33,590 nucleotides of DNA from Cristatella mucedo (taxonomy: Eukaryota; Bryozoa; Phylactolaemata; Cristatellidae), in contig WPIO01000514.1 of NCBI GenBank assembly GCA_009760855.2, forward strand, positions 1 to 33,590. The letters are read 5' to 3'. Position 1 is the first letter of the stretch; every line of letters begins with the position of its first letter. Made by a program: the position numbers and the translations under genes. The notes beneath the pieces were generated by a model. That model was not told the DNA's origin and ran no database searches. It worked only from the letters and a program-made list of their open reading frames with translations. Below, one piece after another: positions 1-11,114 of the stretch.

Positions 1-449
1 ACCTCCAGAAGGAGTTGAGCTCGGAACTTCGGGGCAAACAATCCATGGGACACTGGCGATGAAGCCTCCGCGGTAGTCACGTGACTGTCGCTGAGTAAAT
101 TAGCACCGACTCACTTTGTAGTGGCAATGGTCCACTAGGGCGACGCCGGATAGTCGCAGTCGATTAAACACGACTTATTTTTAATCGGGTGATGGCAATT
201 CTGTCTGGTTATTATTTCGTATTTAGTTAGTATTCATGGATCGATCCCAGGCAAATGGTTGTTATGATTACCCTGGGGCGGGGGCTCAATTAACCAAAAT
301 CTGCTGCAATTCCTGAACTCGAAACGACGTAATACCGAGAGGCGCCTCCAGGCGAGCGATACGCGACACTTGACGTCGCGCGACGCGGTGATAACGGCGG
401 CAGGTGCACGTGCCAACGTTCCGATTTCAATCGATCGCAGGCAACTCAC
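1..449. other. non-coding flank, no gene recognised
   Basis: Mixed-composition sequence with no long open frame and no recognisable family. Positions 444-449 are a consensus 5' splice site (GTGAGT) on the minus strand, so the left part is probably intron of the gene whose exon lies at 450-626. Confidence 0.4.
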
Positions 450-626
450 CCTGGAAGTACCCCGTAGTTGACCGAGTCACGATGCTGTCAATGGAAGCCG
501 CCATTTGCGCTAAGTACTTGGCTTTGGCTGCTCCCGTTCGCGTCCGCCCTATACTTTCTTTGTAGGTCGATGCTCCCACCGTTTGCGTATCCTGTCCGTC
601 CACTTGAAGGGCAGCCTGCGTGGATA
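450..626 (-). CDS. internal coding exon of an unrecognised minus-strand gene
   Basis: This is a 177-nt open block on the minus strand. It is entered after a pyrimidine-containing tract ending in TTGCAAG, with a CTAAT branch-like motif a few bases earlier, and left at CCAGG|GTGAGT, a consensus donor. It begins with two bases of a split codon, carries 58 codons and ends with one base. The peptide is hydrophilic and protein-like: it contains QVDGQDTQTVGASTYKES, then AAKAKYLAQMAASIDSIV and TTGYFQ. I do not recognise the family. It lies about 10 kb downstream of the proposed HIF-alpha stop codon, so it more likely belongs to another gene, although its two-base start would also fit the exon ending at 17132. 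An alternative acceptor (CACGCAG) lies 11 bases inside. Confidence 0.5.
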
Positions 627-1603
627 CTTGCAAATTAGGATCAAATCAGATCCGAGAGCTTTCAATCGGTAGCTTTCGGCGCGAGCTGCGTTGGCAGCGA
701 GGCAACGCTTAGCCGAGTACTGACCTCCTCGACGCGACGCTGCGACTGATCCATTAAGCTCGTCCAGGGGCCGTAACAATTAGCGCGTGCAGACCGATCG
801 CCGTCTGCAGCTCCGAACCACTTGGACTGTGCGGCGATGGTGGTACGCTAGCGAGAACTGTGCTGCTCTCTCAAAGATCTGCAGCTGAATAGCGAGTTGA
901 GGCCGCGCAGATAAAACGCCGTAAAAAGACGGCGAGAGGCGAAGTACCAAAGACGGCCGCAGGAGAAACGTTATCGTGGCGTTGCAAGAATTGCGGACGA
1001 ATGCTCCGCAGTTTAGGTGCTTCTGTGCCAACGAGCTAGTTGGACTTGTAACATCTACAGATATATATGTGGTACAGATGAAATGTTAACGACAGAAATA
1101 ACTACAACCAATAGGGTCTCTCACAGCATGCCTGAAATCAATGAACTTTCTGTAATAGCTTTAGGTATAACTAAGGTGCTGCTCTGATAATAGTCCTCCT
1201 ACTACCGTTTCTAAAACATTGTTCATGCATTGTGTCCATTAGGAGACTTCATCTAATAAATTGTAATTGTCCCACATTTGTTATCGTACACGAGAAATTT
1301 GAGCTCAAAACTTGAAACTCAAAATCCAGTCAAAACCCACCTCTACAGAGTATCAATGCCTCTCGGTCGACAGTTGTTACCGTGGCAATTAAAATTTATA
1401 CACGATATGTAAATATTTGCGCACACAAATAAATATGCTGTACATATATATTGTTATGTATAATATATATATATATATATATGCGCAATTCAAATAAATT
1501 TATGCATATATTTATGCATTCAATTTGTGCACTTATTTATTTAAATGTATTTTTTATTTTATGTATGCATTTATTTATTTTAAATATTTAATACTTTCGC
1601 ATG

Positions 1604-1606
<3 letters not shown>

Positions 1607-1667
<61 letters not shown>
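1607..1667. repeat. (AT)n microsatellite
   Basis: About 30 uninterrupted AT dinucleotides, preceded by TTTAT-rich sequence. A shorter AT run lies at 1461-1482. Confidence 0.95.
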
Positions 1668-1670
<3 letters not shown>

Positions 1671-2752
1671 TGCATAACAATGTGCTTATCTTCTCAGCTT
1701 CCATCCGAAGCGTCTAGCGTTTATTTTGACAGACTAAACCGATAAACTTCACAGCCATGCAGGACTGAAGTATGGCTACAATAGAGATGACTACTGAGGT
1801 GCAGATTAAGTGAGAGGGAGAGATCTGATTGGGCTTTCAGTCGATCATTCGCAAGCGAGTCCGAGTCTTGGGCAACATACTGATTGGTTCGCTGGCCACC
1901 GAGGCTTTGGCCCGGCCGCGAATCGCTCAGAATTTGTGTCGAATACTTCTTGGCCATCTTTTAGTCCATTTGATCCATTAATTAGCAGTTAATGTTATAA
2001 TAGTTTTCAACAGAAACTTCAACATCAAGACTTCAAGAAGTTTCTTGTACGATTCTGATGAGACGATTTTGACACCAATTCTCTACTCTTAAACTTTTTG
2101 AAGGTTTCTTGTTGATGCGTGCTACTTTCATAATTTTCTCCGGCAACTCTTATTTCTATCGCCTCTACCGGTGTTCATGGCCGCCCTCATACTGGCATTA
2201 GCTTTCAGCTCGCTGCTGAACGTTCGTCACATCAAGTCTGCAACTTCTAGTGGGTTAGCAAAGCTTCAGACGGAAACCCACGACGGTACACTTTGCTTAC
2301 TGACGACGATGGTACGGCCAGCACAGTCCAGTGCAACTCAATTTAGAATGCGCTCTTCCCTCCTCGCTCTTACCTGAGCGCTTTCACCCAAGTGTATGCG
2401 GCATTTGATCACAGCGATTCCCTCACATTCCCGTGATATGTAGCAGCTTTCGCAGAAAGAGCGCTGCTCCCAGCAGCTTCCGGTGTGCACGCTTCCGATT
2501 GCTCCGAGCGAATGCTTGGCGGAATTGCAAGATCGGATCAATCCCGTGGGGTGGGAAGGGAGGGAGAGATTGAGGGCAGGATTGCTTGCCTGTTTCTCGC
2601 TGGCGCCCCGACACGTGCCCGGAAGCAGCCCAGGGTAGGCAGCCCAGCGTAACAGTAGGTCAGCTGGTCAGATGCTGGCGGACGGCGGTGGCAGAATGCA
2701 CGGGGTGTTATACTTCGACCATATACTATCCTTTGACTGTCAACCAATCGCC

Positions 2753-2880
2753 TCGCAATTCAGCCTACGAAATTCAGCCAATGCAATTCAGCCTACGAAA
2801 TTCAGCTTTCACAATTCAGCCTACGCAATTCAGCCTCGCAATTCAGCCTACGCAATTCAGCCTCGCAATTCAGCCTACGA
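2753..2880 (+). repeat. short tandem repeat around AATTCAGCCTACG
   Basis: About nine spaced copies of AATTCAGC followed by CTACG, CTCG or CAATG spacers, unit 13-15 bp. The copies read open in two plus frames as short N-S-A-Y / I-Q-P repeats, but that follows from the repeat itself and is not evidence of a gene. Confidence 0.9.
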
Positions 2881-3060
2881 GCTTCGCCTCGTGCTGCCCA
2901 AGGGGAGCCGAATTCGCTGCAGCTGTGCGCTGACGATTGCTCAAAAATCGTCGGTCACTCTTCCACCGTGCGTGACGCTTGCACGGTCGTCGTGGCTATG
3001 GCAGAGGAGTTGCACATGTAGCTTCAGGATTACCTCCCCCCTTTCGGAGGCTAGCTCAGC

Positions 3061-5060
3061 TATAATAATAATAATAAAAGTAATGCACTTGATAAAACAC
3101 CCTCAAGGAACTCAATCTATTTCTAGGCGCTTTACATTTGCTGCAAATAGAAATTCGATTGAATGTTGAGTAATATCATGCTTGATAAACAACATGAATA
3201 ATATGGTTAGGGCTGACGTGCACAGGTTCAGCATGCAAATGTGGTTAGTGGCAGCATGCACAGTGTCAGCACACATAAGCACATCAATGACGAATCACAG
3301 GGACCCACTAAATGCTGTCCTAAATAAGTGTGTTTTCAAGTTCTTCTTAAATGTGGTCAAGTCAGGGGATGTTCTGACGCAATTCGGGAGGGAGTTCCAG
3401 GCTTTGGGAGCATATGAACTAAAGGCACGGTCTCCAAAGGATTTGAGGTTTGTACAAGGTATTGGTAAAATGTTGGCGAAAAGCGGGTGGCACAATGCTT
3501 GGCCTCGTGGGGGAATAGATCTGAGAGATACGCTGGAGCCAAAGAATGATGTGACCTAAAAGTGAGCGGCATAACCTTGAAGTCAATGCGTTGCTTGACT
3601 GGTGACCAGTGGAGGTCGGCGAGAAGTGGTTTGACTAGGCAACTGTGACGCTCACGACAGACAAGCCTAGCTGCAGAGTTTTGCATCGGCTGTAATCGCC
3701 TGATTGCACACGCCGGTAGGCCAGCAAGCAGTGAGTTAAAGAAGTCAAGACGGGTTGTCACAAATGCATGGACCAACTTAGACGTGGTATCCTTATCTAA
3801 AAGAGCCCAAATTTTAGCAACGTTATGTAGCTGAAAGTAAGCGTACTTGATTTTACAGCTGATGTGGTCGTCTAACGAGAAGTCGCTTTGAAACACGACA
3901 CCAAGATTTCGAGCTGATGCAACAAGAGATAAGCTGGCGGAGCCAATTTTGAGCGTCAGCCTTTTCAATTTCTGAATCACACTGGGTTTGCCCAATACTT
4001 GTAAGTTAGTTTTATCATCGTTTAGTTTTAGAAAATTTGCTGCCATCCATGTGCAGATGTCCTTAATACATGCAGCAAGTGAGTTGAGAGAATTAGTTGT
4101 TGCTCTCAACCAATGATGACAGATCGGAGGGACGACTGAGCAGCAGAGGCAAAGCAGATATTTTCGCAAGGACAGCATCAATGTCAATTGTCTTGAGGTT
4201 TCTCGATTTACAGGTTATCTTAGAGGAGGAGGTGGGAAAACACTGTAGATTAAATGAAATCTCCATGTGGTTAGTTAAGCAGGATTCGGTGATGAGAAAG
4301 TGCAGTTCCATGAGAAAATCTGGTCGAGTGTGTGACCCCTGATGTGAGTAGGGCCATGCACATGAACCACAAGAGACAATGAGTCAGTCAATGCACGAAA
4401 TTCAGTGCTGAAGGCGTCAGATAAGTTATCAAAGCGAACGTTGAAATCACCCATAACGATGAAGGATTGATTTCTTTCACACAGAATCGAAATGAGATCT
4501 GAGAAATCTGAGATAAAATAGGATTTGGTACTTGGTGAGCGATAGGCTACTGCCACTATCGGTAGCTTGTTTTTGGGTGAGACCAATACAATCGATTCTA
4601 ACGACTGCTTCGAGGGTACTGCAAATGGCTTGAAGTTGAATATCGAGCGCACGATAACAGCAGCTCAAACTGCAGTTTTGATTGATCTAGGGGTGTGAAA
4701 GAATGAGAACCCAGTTGGGGTCACGTCTTTAATTGTCGGGCAGTTTATCGATTTTAGCCAAGTTTCAGTTAAGGCGAGCAGGTCGATACCATTTTGAGAA
4801 ATAAGGTTGCTTTTTACCAGAGGCTTATTGCACATTGAGCGAGGATTCCAAAGGCAAGCGTTAAGTCTGGCCGATGGAGTTATAACAGGCCTGATGACCA
4901 CCAAGTTAGAGAGATTCACAGTAACGCATGTGAGGGAGCTTGCTGAGCGGTTCGAGACAATGCTAGGAATACCAAACGAGTGAGTACCCAGCTTGCAGTT
5001 CCCACCCAACGGGCGGCGTCTGAGCTGGCGGTTCCGGCCACCGCAGAGACTCCGGGGTGC
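3061..5060 (-). mobile_element. CR1/L2-like LINE, internally deleted, with (ATT)n tail
   Basis: Minus-strand non-LTR retrotransposon read 5' to 3' from about 5060. The apurinic endonuclease comes first: ACLWNPRSMCNKP, then LLALTETWL near 4780-4860, then VMGDFN and GHTLDQIF in another frame at 4275-4652, which are standard EN blocks. At about 4093 the frame jumps from the EN-RT linker (DLSSLVESN) directly to the post-catalytic RT region (CTWMAANFLKLNDDKT), so the palm with the FADD box is absent. The thumb continues (LPACAIRRLQPMQNSAARLV). The ORF2 end at 3295-3495 holds FGDRAFSSYAPKAWNSLP and FKKNLKTHLF. The 3' end is the shared tail (AAATGTAAAGCGCCTAGA) followed by (ATT)n. Frameshifts make it inactive, and it cannot supply reverse transcriptase. 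Confidence 0.85.
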
Positions 5061-5911
5061 TATCTTTTTGTTTATCCATAGTTCACGAACCTAAGAAACA
5101 GCATTAGTATCTAGGAATGCATTTTTATCTACGAAGATGAAGCGATAACAGCTGGTGACGATCATAACTAACATACAGGTTACTAGCCGCCGGCGTAGCT
5201 AAAGTCAGCCGCTGGCGCAGGAGACCCAGCAGCCCGAAGCGATAAGCGTTTAGCTATCCATAGGCACGTGATTTCTTCGGCGTTACGGTCAAATAATAAT
5301 CTGAATAACTTCAAAAAGGTCTTAGCTGTATCTTTTCCTTATACGATGTTCGCAAGAACTTTGGTTTTCGGAAGAATTCTTCGCGAACACGAACGCACGA
5401 GAGAGCGCTCCACATCAGGAGGCGAGAACAAAGAACATAGAAAGCGGCTGGCTTTCCGGCGGCACTGCGGCTGAATGCATGCTGAGAGTGTCGGGCTATC
5501 CACTCTCGCCACTGACCACATCATCAGCAGCAGCCTCTATGGAGACGCGGCAAAGCTCTGGAGGTCAAACGCGAACGCCGAAACGCCGGCTTTGAGCTTG
5601 CGCGCGCGTTTCGCCGTACTTGCTGCATTCGGTCGCAGCAAGATGGCTGCTGCGACTCGATATAAGCGAAAGCCTTTATTTAAAAAAAAAATTAAAAATT
5701 TAAATTAATTAAAATTTAATAAAAATTAAAATTAAAAAATTAAATAATTTTTTTTATTGTAGCTTCGGAGAGAGATAGAGAGAGAGACTCTGAGCCGTGG
5801 GAGAGAACCAGACCAATGACCTTGGCCCTCAGGGTGATCGAAAGCATCAAAAGGCTAGCGAAAGATCGGGCAGACGAAAAAAGAACAAAGACACTCTACC
5901 GATGTGTGCAT
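5061..5911. other. non-coding; 5' LINE remnant possible; A/T low-complexity run
   Basis: The first part may be 5' sequence of the LINE just described, but no recognisable protein block was found there. An A/T-only stretch lies at 5680-5760, followed by a short GAGA run. No gene supported. Confidence 0.35.
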
Positions 5912-6460
5912 TCCTACGTAGGTCATTGTACACCCTAAGCAATGCTCACTCTGTGGAGTGATTAGCTCTAAAGTCAGACTGGAACTTACTAGCATGGTTG
6001 GAAGTTTCAATGTATGAGTTCAGCTGGTCCGCCACGACCCGTTCCAGTGTCTTTGATAGGAATGGTAGATCCACTAACCACATTTGCATGCTGGCCCTGT
6101 GCATGTCACCCCTAACCATGTTATTCATTTTGTTTTGTTTATCAAGCATGATATTACTCACCATTCAATTGCACTTCCCTTTGCAGCAAATGTAAAGCGC
6201 CTAGAGAAAGATTGAGTTCTCTGAGGGCGCTTCATGAAGTGCATTATAACTTTTATTATTGTTAGAAGGGAGACTGGGCGGTAGTTGCTCAAGTTCTCTT
6301 GGTCTAGCGTCACATTCTTGAGAAGCGGCCTGACTACAGCTTTTTTGAAAGGTGCTGGGACATGACCTGAGGCTAATGACATAGTAATGATGTTAGTTAA
6401 GCATGTCAGCAGCAGATCAATACAACGTAGGAGCAGGACATTGGGTAGGAATAGGGTCCA
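5912..6460 (-). mobile_element. LINE reverse transcriptase N-terminal fragment, interrupted
   Basis: Minus strand, same LINE family as 3061-5060 but carrying the part missing there. From 6460 it encodes NVLLLRCIDLLLTCLTNIIT, then SLASGHVPAPFKKAVVRPLL and NYRPVSLL (RT block 1). After the interruption it resumes at about 6067 with LPFLSKTLERVVADQLNSYI and FRANHSTE (RT block 2). The break between NYRPVS and the SKTLERVV block is filled by a plus-strand LINE tail at 6068-6262. One frameshift is visible near 6445 and a stop follows HSTE. Confidence 0.8.
6068..6262 (+). mobile_element. LINE 3'-end insertion nested in the opposite-strand RT fragment
   Basis: Plus orientation. It starts within the 3' UTR (CCACTAACCACATTTGCATG), runs through the conserved tail (GCAAATGTAAAGCGCCTAGA, then GTTCTCTGAGGGCGCTTCAT) and ends in a short TTATTATTG tail. 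It matches 29985-30178 closely, so it is a severely 5'-truncated copy of the same family. Confidence 0.85.
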
Positions 6461-6599
6461 GAGGACTTGTTGTCTTCTTTGATTGGGATACGAACTTCAG
6501 GACGAGATCACCTGTGACATGCTTAAATGCAGACATTGAGGTGCAGCCAGGAACCGAGGAACAGCATTCTAGGGGATTGGGGTGTGGTCGTCGCAGGGA

Positions 6600-6795
6600 T
6601 GGACACCCTGATCTTGTCTATCTTGTGCACAAAAGAATCGAGAGAAGCGATCGGCTAAGTAGGTCGTTACATCGACCCGAAGCAATGCTGACTTTGTGGA
6701 GTGACTAGCTCTAAAACTTGACTGGAACTTACTAGCAAGGCTCGAATTTCCCGATATATGAGTTCGGTTGGTCTGCCGCGACTCGTTCCAGTTCC
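6600..6795 (-). mobile_element. second LINE RT block 2 fragment
   Basis: Minus-strand remnant encoding SRQTNRTHISGNSS and then FQSSFRASHSTKSALLRV, the same RT region as 5912-6067 but more diverged. The nucleotide match between 5914-6010 and 6655-6745 is direct, so two copies or a partial duplication lie side by side. Confidence 0.65.
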
Positions 6796-6799
6796 ACAT

Positions 6800-7639
6800 T
6801 CAGCACGACGCAGCCGCACCAGCAGCCTCCAGCTTACTCAACGTCGCGCTAGGAATAAATGGGCTCGCTAACGCTGACCTTCTGACGCGCTCGTATCGCC
6901 GCCTCCGGCTGCACGCAGCAGACGTGCATGGATACGTGAAATTTCACGGGCGACTAACCACTTCCCAAAGGCGAAAAGCAGGCAGCTAGCTAGTTGAATT
7001 TCGGCCCGGTACCCGGCCCACGAGGCCACGAGGAGCAGCCTGACTAAGCCGCCGTCTCCGCAGTGAACGGTCGGTCGCCACATCCGCCAGGCTAGTTTTC
7101 TTACTTTTCGTTATCGGGCTCGCGGCGATAATGCGGAAGTGACGCAGGGGGCCCTGGACCGCCAGGCTGCCGGTCGAAGCGGCATGAGATGCAGGGGCGG
7201 CATGTTCTGTGACGAATGCCGCTGTCGCGCGCTGATTTACGCCGCGCGAGTTTTAACGTTTCAGCACACGCCCCTGCCCCGGGTTTGCTCATTCGTTCAG
7301 TTGGACGAGGGCCTCCCAGACCTAAGGGCTTCGGTGTTGCATTTTACGGTGTTTGCGCTGCGGCGTTTCTAATGCAGACGCCGCAGCGCGCGCGTCAGCG
7401 CGCGTCCGCATTCCGCAGCGCGTAGTCGCAGCGACAGCAGCGGCTGCCAGCGGCCGCTGCTCGAAGGAGGCTGTCCGCCCCCTTTACAATACTTGTCGTG
7501 TATCGTAGTGTGTCTCGTCGCGCGCGCGCGCGCACGCTAGCTATCGCGTCGCGCCATTTCGCCGTGCACGCCAGTGCCGCCGCGCGGAACGCTCGCGGAA
7601 CCATTCTAGACAATTGCGCTCTAAATGTAATTAATTGGT
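6800..7639. other. GC-rich, CpG-rich non-coding stretch
   Basis: High G+C with many CpG and a (CG)n run near 7520-7535. Several overlapping open frames exist only because of the composition. None shows a splice-bounded exon or a known motif. Confidence 0.35.
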
Positions 7640-7762
7640 ATAGTGTCCCAAGAGAACTTAATCTCTATCCTGGCGCTTCACGCATGCCTCAGGGCTCGAG
7701 CCCACGACCTCGGCCAGACCTTAGTCTGGGCGAGCACCTTAACCGCTGGACCAAACCCACGC
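7640..7762 (-). mobile_element. tRNA-derived SINE with LINE-type tail
   Basis: Minus strand. The head has an A box (TGGTCCAGCGGTTAAGG) and a B box inside GTCGTGGGCTCGAGCCC, spaced as in a pol III tRNA promoter. The tail (GTGAAGCGCCAGGATAGAGA, then TTAAGTTCTC) matches the 3' tail of the local LINE. A second copy at 29458-29595 aligns along the whole length. Confidence 0.75.
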
Positions 7763-8835
7763 GGCGCTGGCAGGAGGAAAGTCCGCAAGTGACGTCAACG
7801 TTTCCGTCACGTCCGTGACGGAAAGTGGCGCCGCTCTCATTTTTTTCCGTCGTTCACTTTCAAATCCTTTCATTCTCTTGCTCTGCCTACTTATCGGAAA
7901 TGTTTATCCCACCCAATTACTTATAATGTATATATTTTTATATCAATATTATATCCTTAATAATATTATATTGATTACTGACATACGATAACATGTTATG
8001 TTAATAATTTATTTATTATTATGTTAGAATAATTATGCATATATCCCGCCCCGTTAGTTATACCTGCTGCTAAATACGCCTCCACCGCAAGTAGTTATAT
8101 CACCTACGTCTTACACTCTCACTACCCACTCCTCTCACTGTCTCTGGTCGTTTAGGCCGTTAAAAAACAATCGACCGCACCTCCTTCAATTTCTGCGTAT
8201 CCAAATGCTGAAAATCCTCACTCCCGACTGAAGCAATTACATCGTCTCCCTCGTTTGACGGACTTTAAAAAAGGAAGCTCAACCTCTATCCTTCTTCGAA
8301 GCATTGCCTACGTCCGGGCGAAATATTCCGAACGTGCTACGTGTTCCTGCAATCGGAAAACCGTCAGCATTAATCGGTTCGTACGCTGCCTTCACCGCCA
8401 GCGTGGAACAGATGCCTGTCTAGCTGAGAACTGAATGCCGCAACGTCAATGAATGTCAAGGACTTTCAGTGCCTACAAGCTCAAGGGCCCACCGACAAAA
8501 TCTTTCAGGCGAGCTCGAGAAGCATCCTAAACGACTTAAAGCCGACGCGCGAGTGGTGCACGAGAAGCACGTGACTGGCCGAGCGAGGAGGTCAGGGAGA
8601 GGTCGAGGCCGCCGACGCGGGCGCCGGCGAAGCATCCAGAGAAGCCAGGGGAGGATTTGCGGGGAGGCGATTCGATTTGGAAACAGTGGAACCGAGACGG
8701 ACGTGGCAGCCGTGCCTTCGACGACAGACGAGCTGCTGATTTGCACATCGATCGCAGACGACTTTTCGGGGGCGAGGCTCGCATCTCTTCTCCCGGTTGC
8801 GATGTGGTTTCTTTTTTCGGATGCAGTGGGCCATA
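7763..8835. other. non-coding; AT-rich then Arg-codon-rich GC block
   Basis: 7920-8040 is AT-rich. 8456-8800 is GC-rich and open in several frames on both strands, including an Arg-rich plus-strand frame. No frame shows a recognisable domain or good flanking splice sites, so I do not call a gene. Confidence 0.35.
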
Positions 8836-8945
8836 TTTTTCATATAATAATAGTAACATCATAATTTCAGATAATAATAACAATAATAGCATTAATAATA
8901 CACACTCATCGATGGCACCCTAAGAGAACTAAATCTCTAGCCGAG
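8836..8945 (-). mobile_element. degenerate LINE/SINE tail with (ATT)n
   Basis: Minus orientation. ATA/ATT-rich run followed by GCACCCTAAGAGAACTAAAT, the complement of the shared tail. Diverged from the other copies. Confidence 0.55.
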
Positions 8946-9195
8946 TTTATTTCTTGCGCTCAGCTCTCCGTTCAGTGCTAGCGAACTTGCATTTCGGTCT
9001 GAATGCTTTTCGTGCTTTATCTTTTCGCATGTAATATACATGCGTATACGTGTGCGTGCAGTTATATCCCCCACGCGTATATATGTGCCTTGTGTATGTA
9101 TCATTGTGCATGTATGTGTGTGTCTGTATCGCCCTCCATCAATCCGCCTGTCTATCAGCTGTCTATTCGCAGTGGAACTTCTTTGCACTGAGTCT
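8946..9195. other. non-coding, TG/CA-rich stretch
   Basis: 9038-9130 is rich in TGTGTG and CATGTATG steps. Nothing coding is supported. Confidence 0.4.
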
Positions 9196-9266
9196 TCGCC
9201 CCCTGAAGCCGCCAGGCGCTTGCTAATCACGATGCAGATCGTGGGTTCGAGTCCTGCAGAGGGCGA
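9196..9266 (+). tRNA. tRNA-like sequence, probably a pseudogene or SINE head
   Basis: 71 nt, tRNA-sized. The ends are complementary (TCGCCC at the start, GGGCGA at the end). A T-arm with loop TTCGAGT and a box B (GGTTCGAGTCC) are present. The D-arm is shortened and the anticodon arm pairs only in its inner three positions (loop CTAATCA), so a functional tRNA is unlikely. A related B-box sequence occurs on the minus strand near 32046-32112. Confidence 0.3.
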
Positions 9267-11114
9267 TTCCCGTTCGCTCCATCTATTTATCTATCTTCAC
9301 ACTGGTCGAGTCGAAAAGCCTGGCACTTAGCTCAAACCAGTTAAAGCCAGCGTCTATCTGGATGAGCTCCGATGAGTCTATTAGTTCATTGCGGCCCAAC
9401 TCATGTGGTGGCTTATTCTACTACTACTTCCACTACTATACTTCCACTACTTTGCCTCCGCTACTACTTCCGCTCTCGCTTTCCTTTGCTTTCCACCCGA
9501 GGTTATCATCTCGAATTTACATGCACAGCGACACATATTGATTTCGAAGTAAGCACACATCGCCAGACTCGGAACATATACAATATAGGCTGTACATGAA
9601 TTACATCAATTTGGCTCACACTGTGGCAATGCAACTGACCATGACGAACAAATTAGCAAATTTAAGGAATGAAGCTGGCCAAAATACTCAACTCAAGTAG
9701 ATGCAACGGTCAAACTGAACTACACCGGTTGATAGCTGCGGCAAGGCGTACGCCAGGCATACATTTGTCAGCCCTCGGGCTAGCTATCCTATAGCTGTCC
9801 TACGACTATCCTATAGCTAGCTGTCTAAATGAGTAGAAGGCTACCAGCTTGGGACTGCACGAGCAAGGTACTCAAATACCCATTGGTTATACTGCGGATC
9901 AATGGTACTCTCGCTAGTGCGATACCAAAATAGTGGTGACCGTCGAAGATTCGGTAAAGTACAGCAGTTTAAAATGAACTTGGCGTCGCAGCGATGCCTC
10001 GCAGAACTGCCCACAACAAAATCGGCCACTGAAATTGCACGCAGAGAGCAAGACACGAAGCAGACGCCAGGGACGAAAACGAGCAACACTGTCGTCTACA
10101 GCCTGTTCGCTATCTTTATTTATTATCAGATCCGCTCGATGCGCCGCTAGCCAACGTCGGCATCCACCTATTTGCTAAGTGCACCCCGACCAATTGGCAA
10201 ACGCAGAGCCCAAGACAGGAATCATGCGAATGCAATCCGTCTCGCGGAAGCCATATCCCAGCAATCGCCAAGCAGCTCGCGACTACAGCTGATGGTGCAA
10301 CGTGGCAGAGCTGCAGTCAGCTAAAAGCAGGCAAGAATGGCAGAGCAGATACAAGAGCGACGACCTGGCGAGCAGCTGCAGCTGCTGCTCGTGCGAATCT
10401 CTCCGTAGCTCGAGCGAAAGGATATATACGTGCAACTAGCCTGCCCTTTCCTCGTCACGCCGCATCGGCTGCGGCAGCGTCCGTCTGCAGCAGCGTCTGC
10501 AGTAGGGACGGTAGCGCGCGAGCGCGACCGGAAAGCTTGGGGGTTGGGTCAGACGCCGTTCTGGCTCGAAGCCGCGTTATACAGAGGCTGGCGATCTGAT
10601 TGGCCGACTGTGGGGTGCCGATGCGAAGCCTGGCCGGGGCTCGGGAAATTTATAATACTGATTAGTCGTTGAAGTCACGCCGGCTCATTAGCCGGCGGCG
10701 CTCAGATCTCCGAGAGCGGCCTCAAGGGCAAGGGTTTGGTGTCGCTGATCTCACGCTACCGGTATGAAAGCCGGAACGAATATATCCACGATGCTGGCAG
10801 GGCTTGATCTCGGGTCAGTATGAAAATGCGCTTCTTCAGAATGATCCGGCAACGCTGGATAATGACTCGCCTATGACAAGACAGTCCAATGTGCACAAGT
10901 GCTGGCACCGCGTCTGAGGCGTCCATTCGTTTCGGTGCTAGGGAATCGAGTCCCTGTTATGACGAGCAAAACTGCAGCCACCTTTCGCAGTACCGTCCTC
11001 GTCGGAGGGCTGCCGGTAAGCGGCACGCTTCCTGTTGGCAGTCGCTCGCCGCTCGGGCAGCGGTGTAAATAAAGCTGGCCACTTCATCCAAGTTCTGTGA
11101 GTAGACGGCAATCG
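9267..11114. other. probable 3' UTR and downstream region of the minus-strand HIF-alpha gene
   Basis: No coding feature supported. Sequence immediately below 11115 would be 3' UTR if the terminal exon is right. Other content: ACTACTTCC-type repeats at 9418-9475 and a CTATCCTATAGC near-palindromic repeat at 9783-9822. Confidence 0.35.
10115..10120 (-). terminator. candidate polyadenylation signal AATAAA for the minus-strand gene
   Basis: TTTATT on the plus strand, AATAAA on the minus strand, about 1 kb downstream of the proposed stop at 11115-11117. A second overlapping AATAAA follows. The motif is common by chance, so this rests on position. Confidence 0.3.

Larger units (their letters stand above)
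627..3060. other. non-coding, AT-rich middle, two tandem repeats
   Basis: No supportable gene. Holds an AT-rich stretch (about 1380-1670) with TATA/TTTAT runs and an (AT)n microsatellite, and the AATTCAG tandem repeat listed separately. The short open frames here have no splice-site support and no recognisable motif. Confidence 0.4.

Noticed and set aside
720-779. Minus-strand peptide LLRPLDELNG, resembling the HIF C-terminal LLRALD helix
   Set aside because: It begins right after a TAA with no acceptor AG in front, so it cannot be an exon as it stands. The match is short enough to be chance.
3182-3559. Plus-strand open frame of 125 codons
   Set aside because: It is the antisense of the LINE ORF2 end.
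8469-8864. Arg-rich plus-strand open frame
   Set aside because: GC-rich composition opens several frames on both strands here. No domain and no exon borders.
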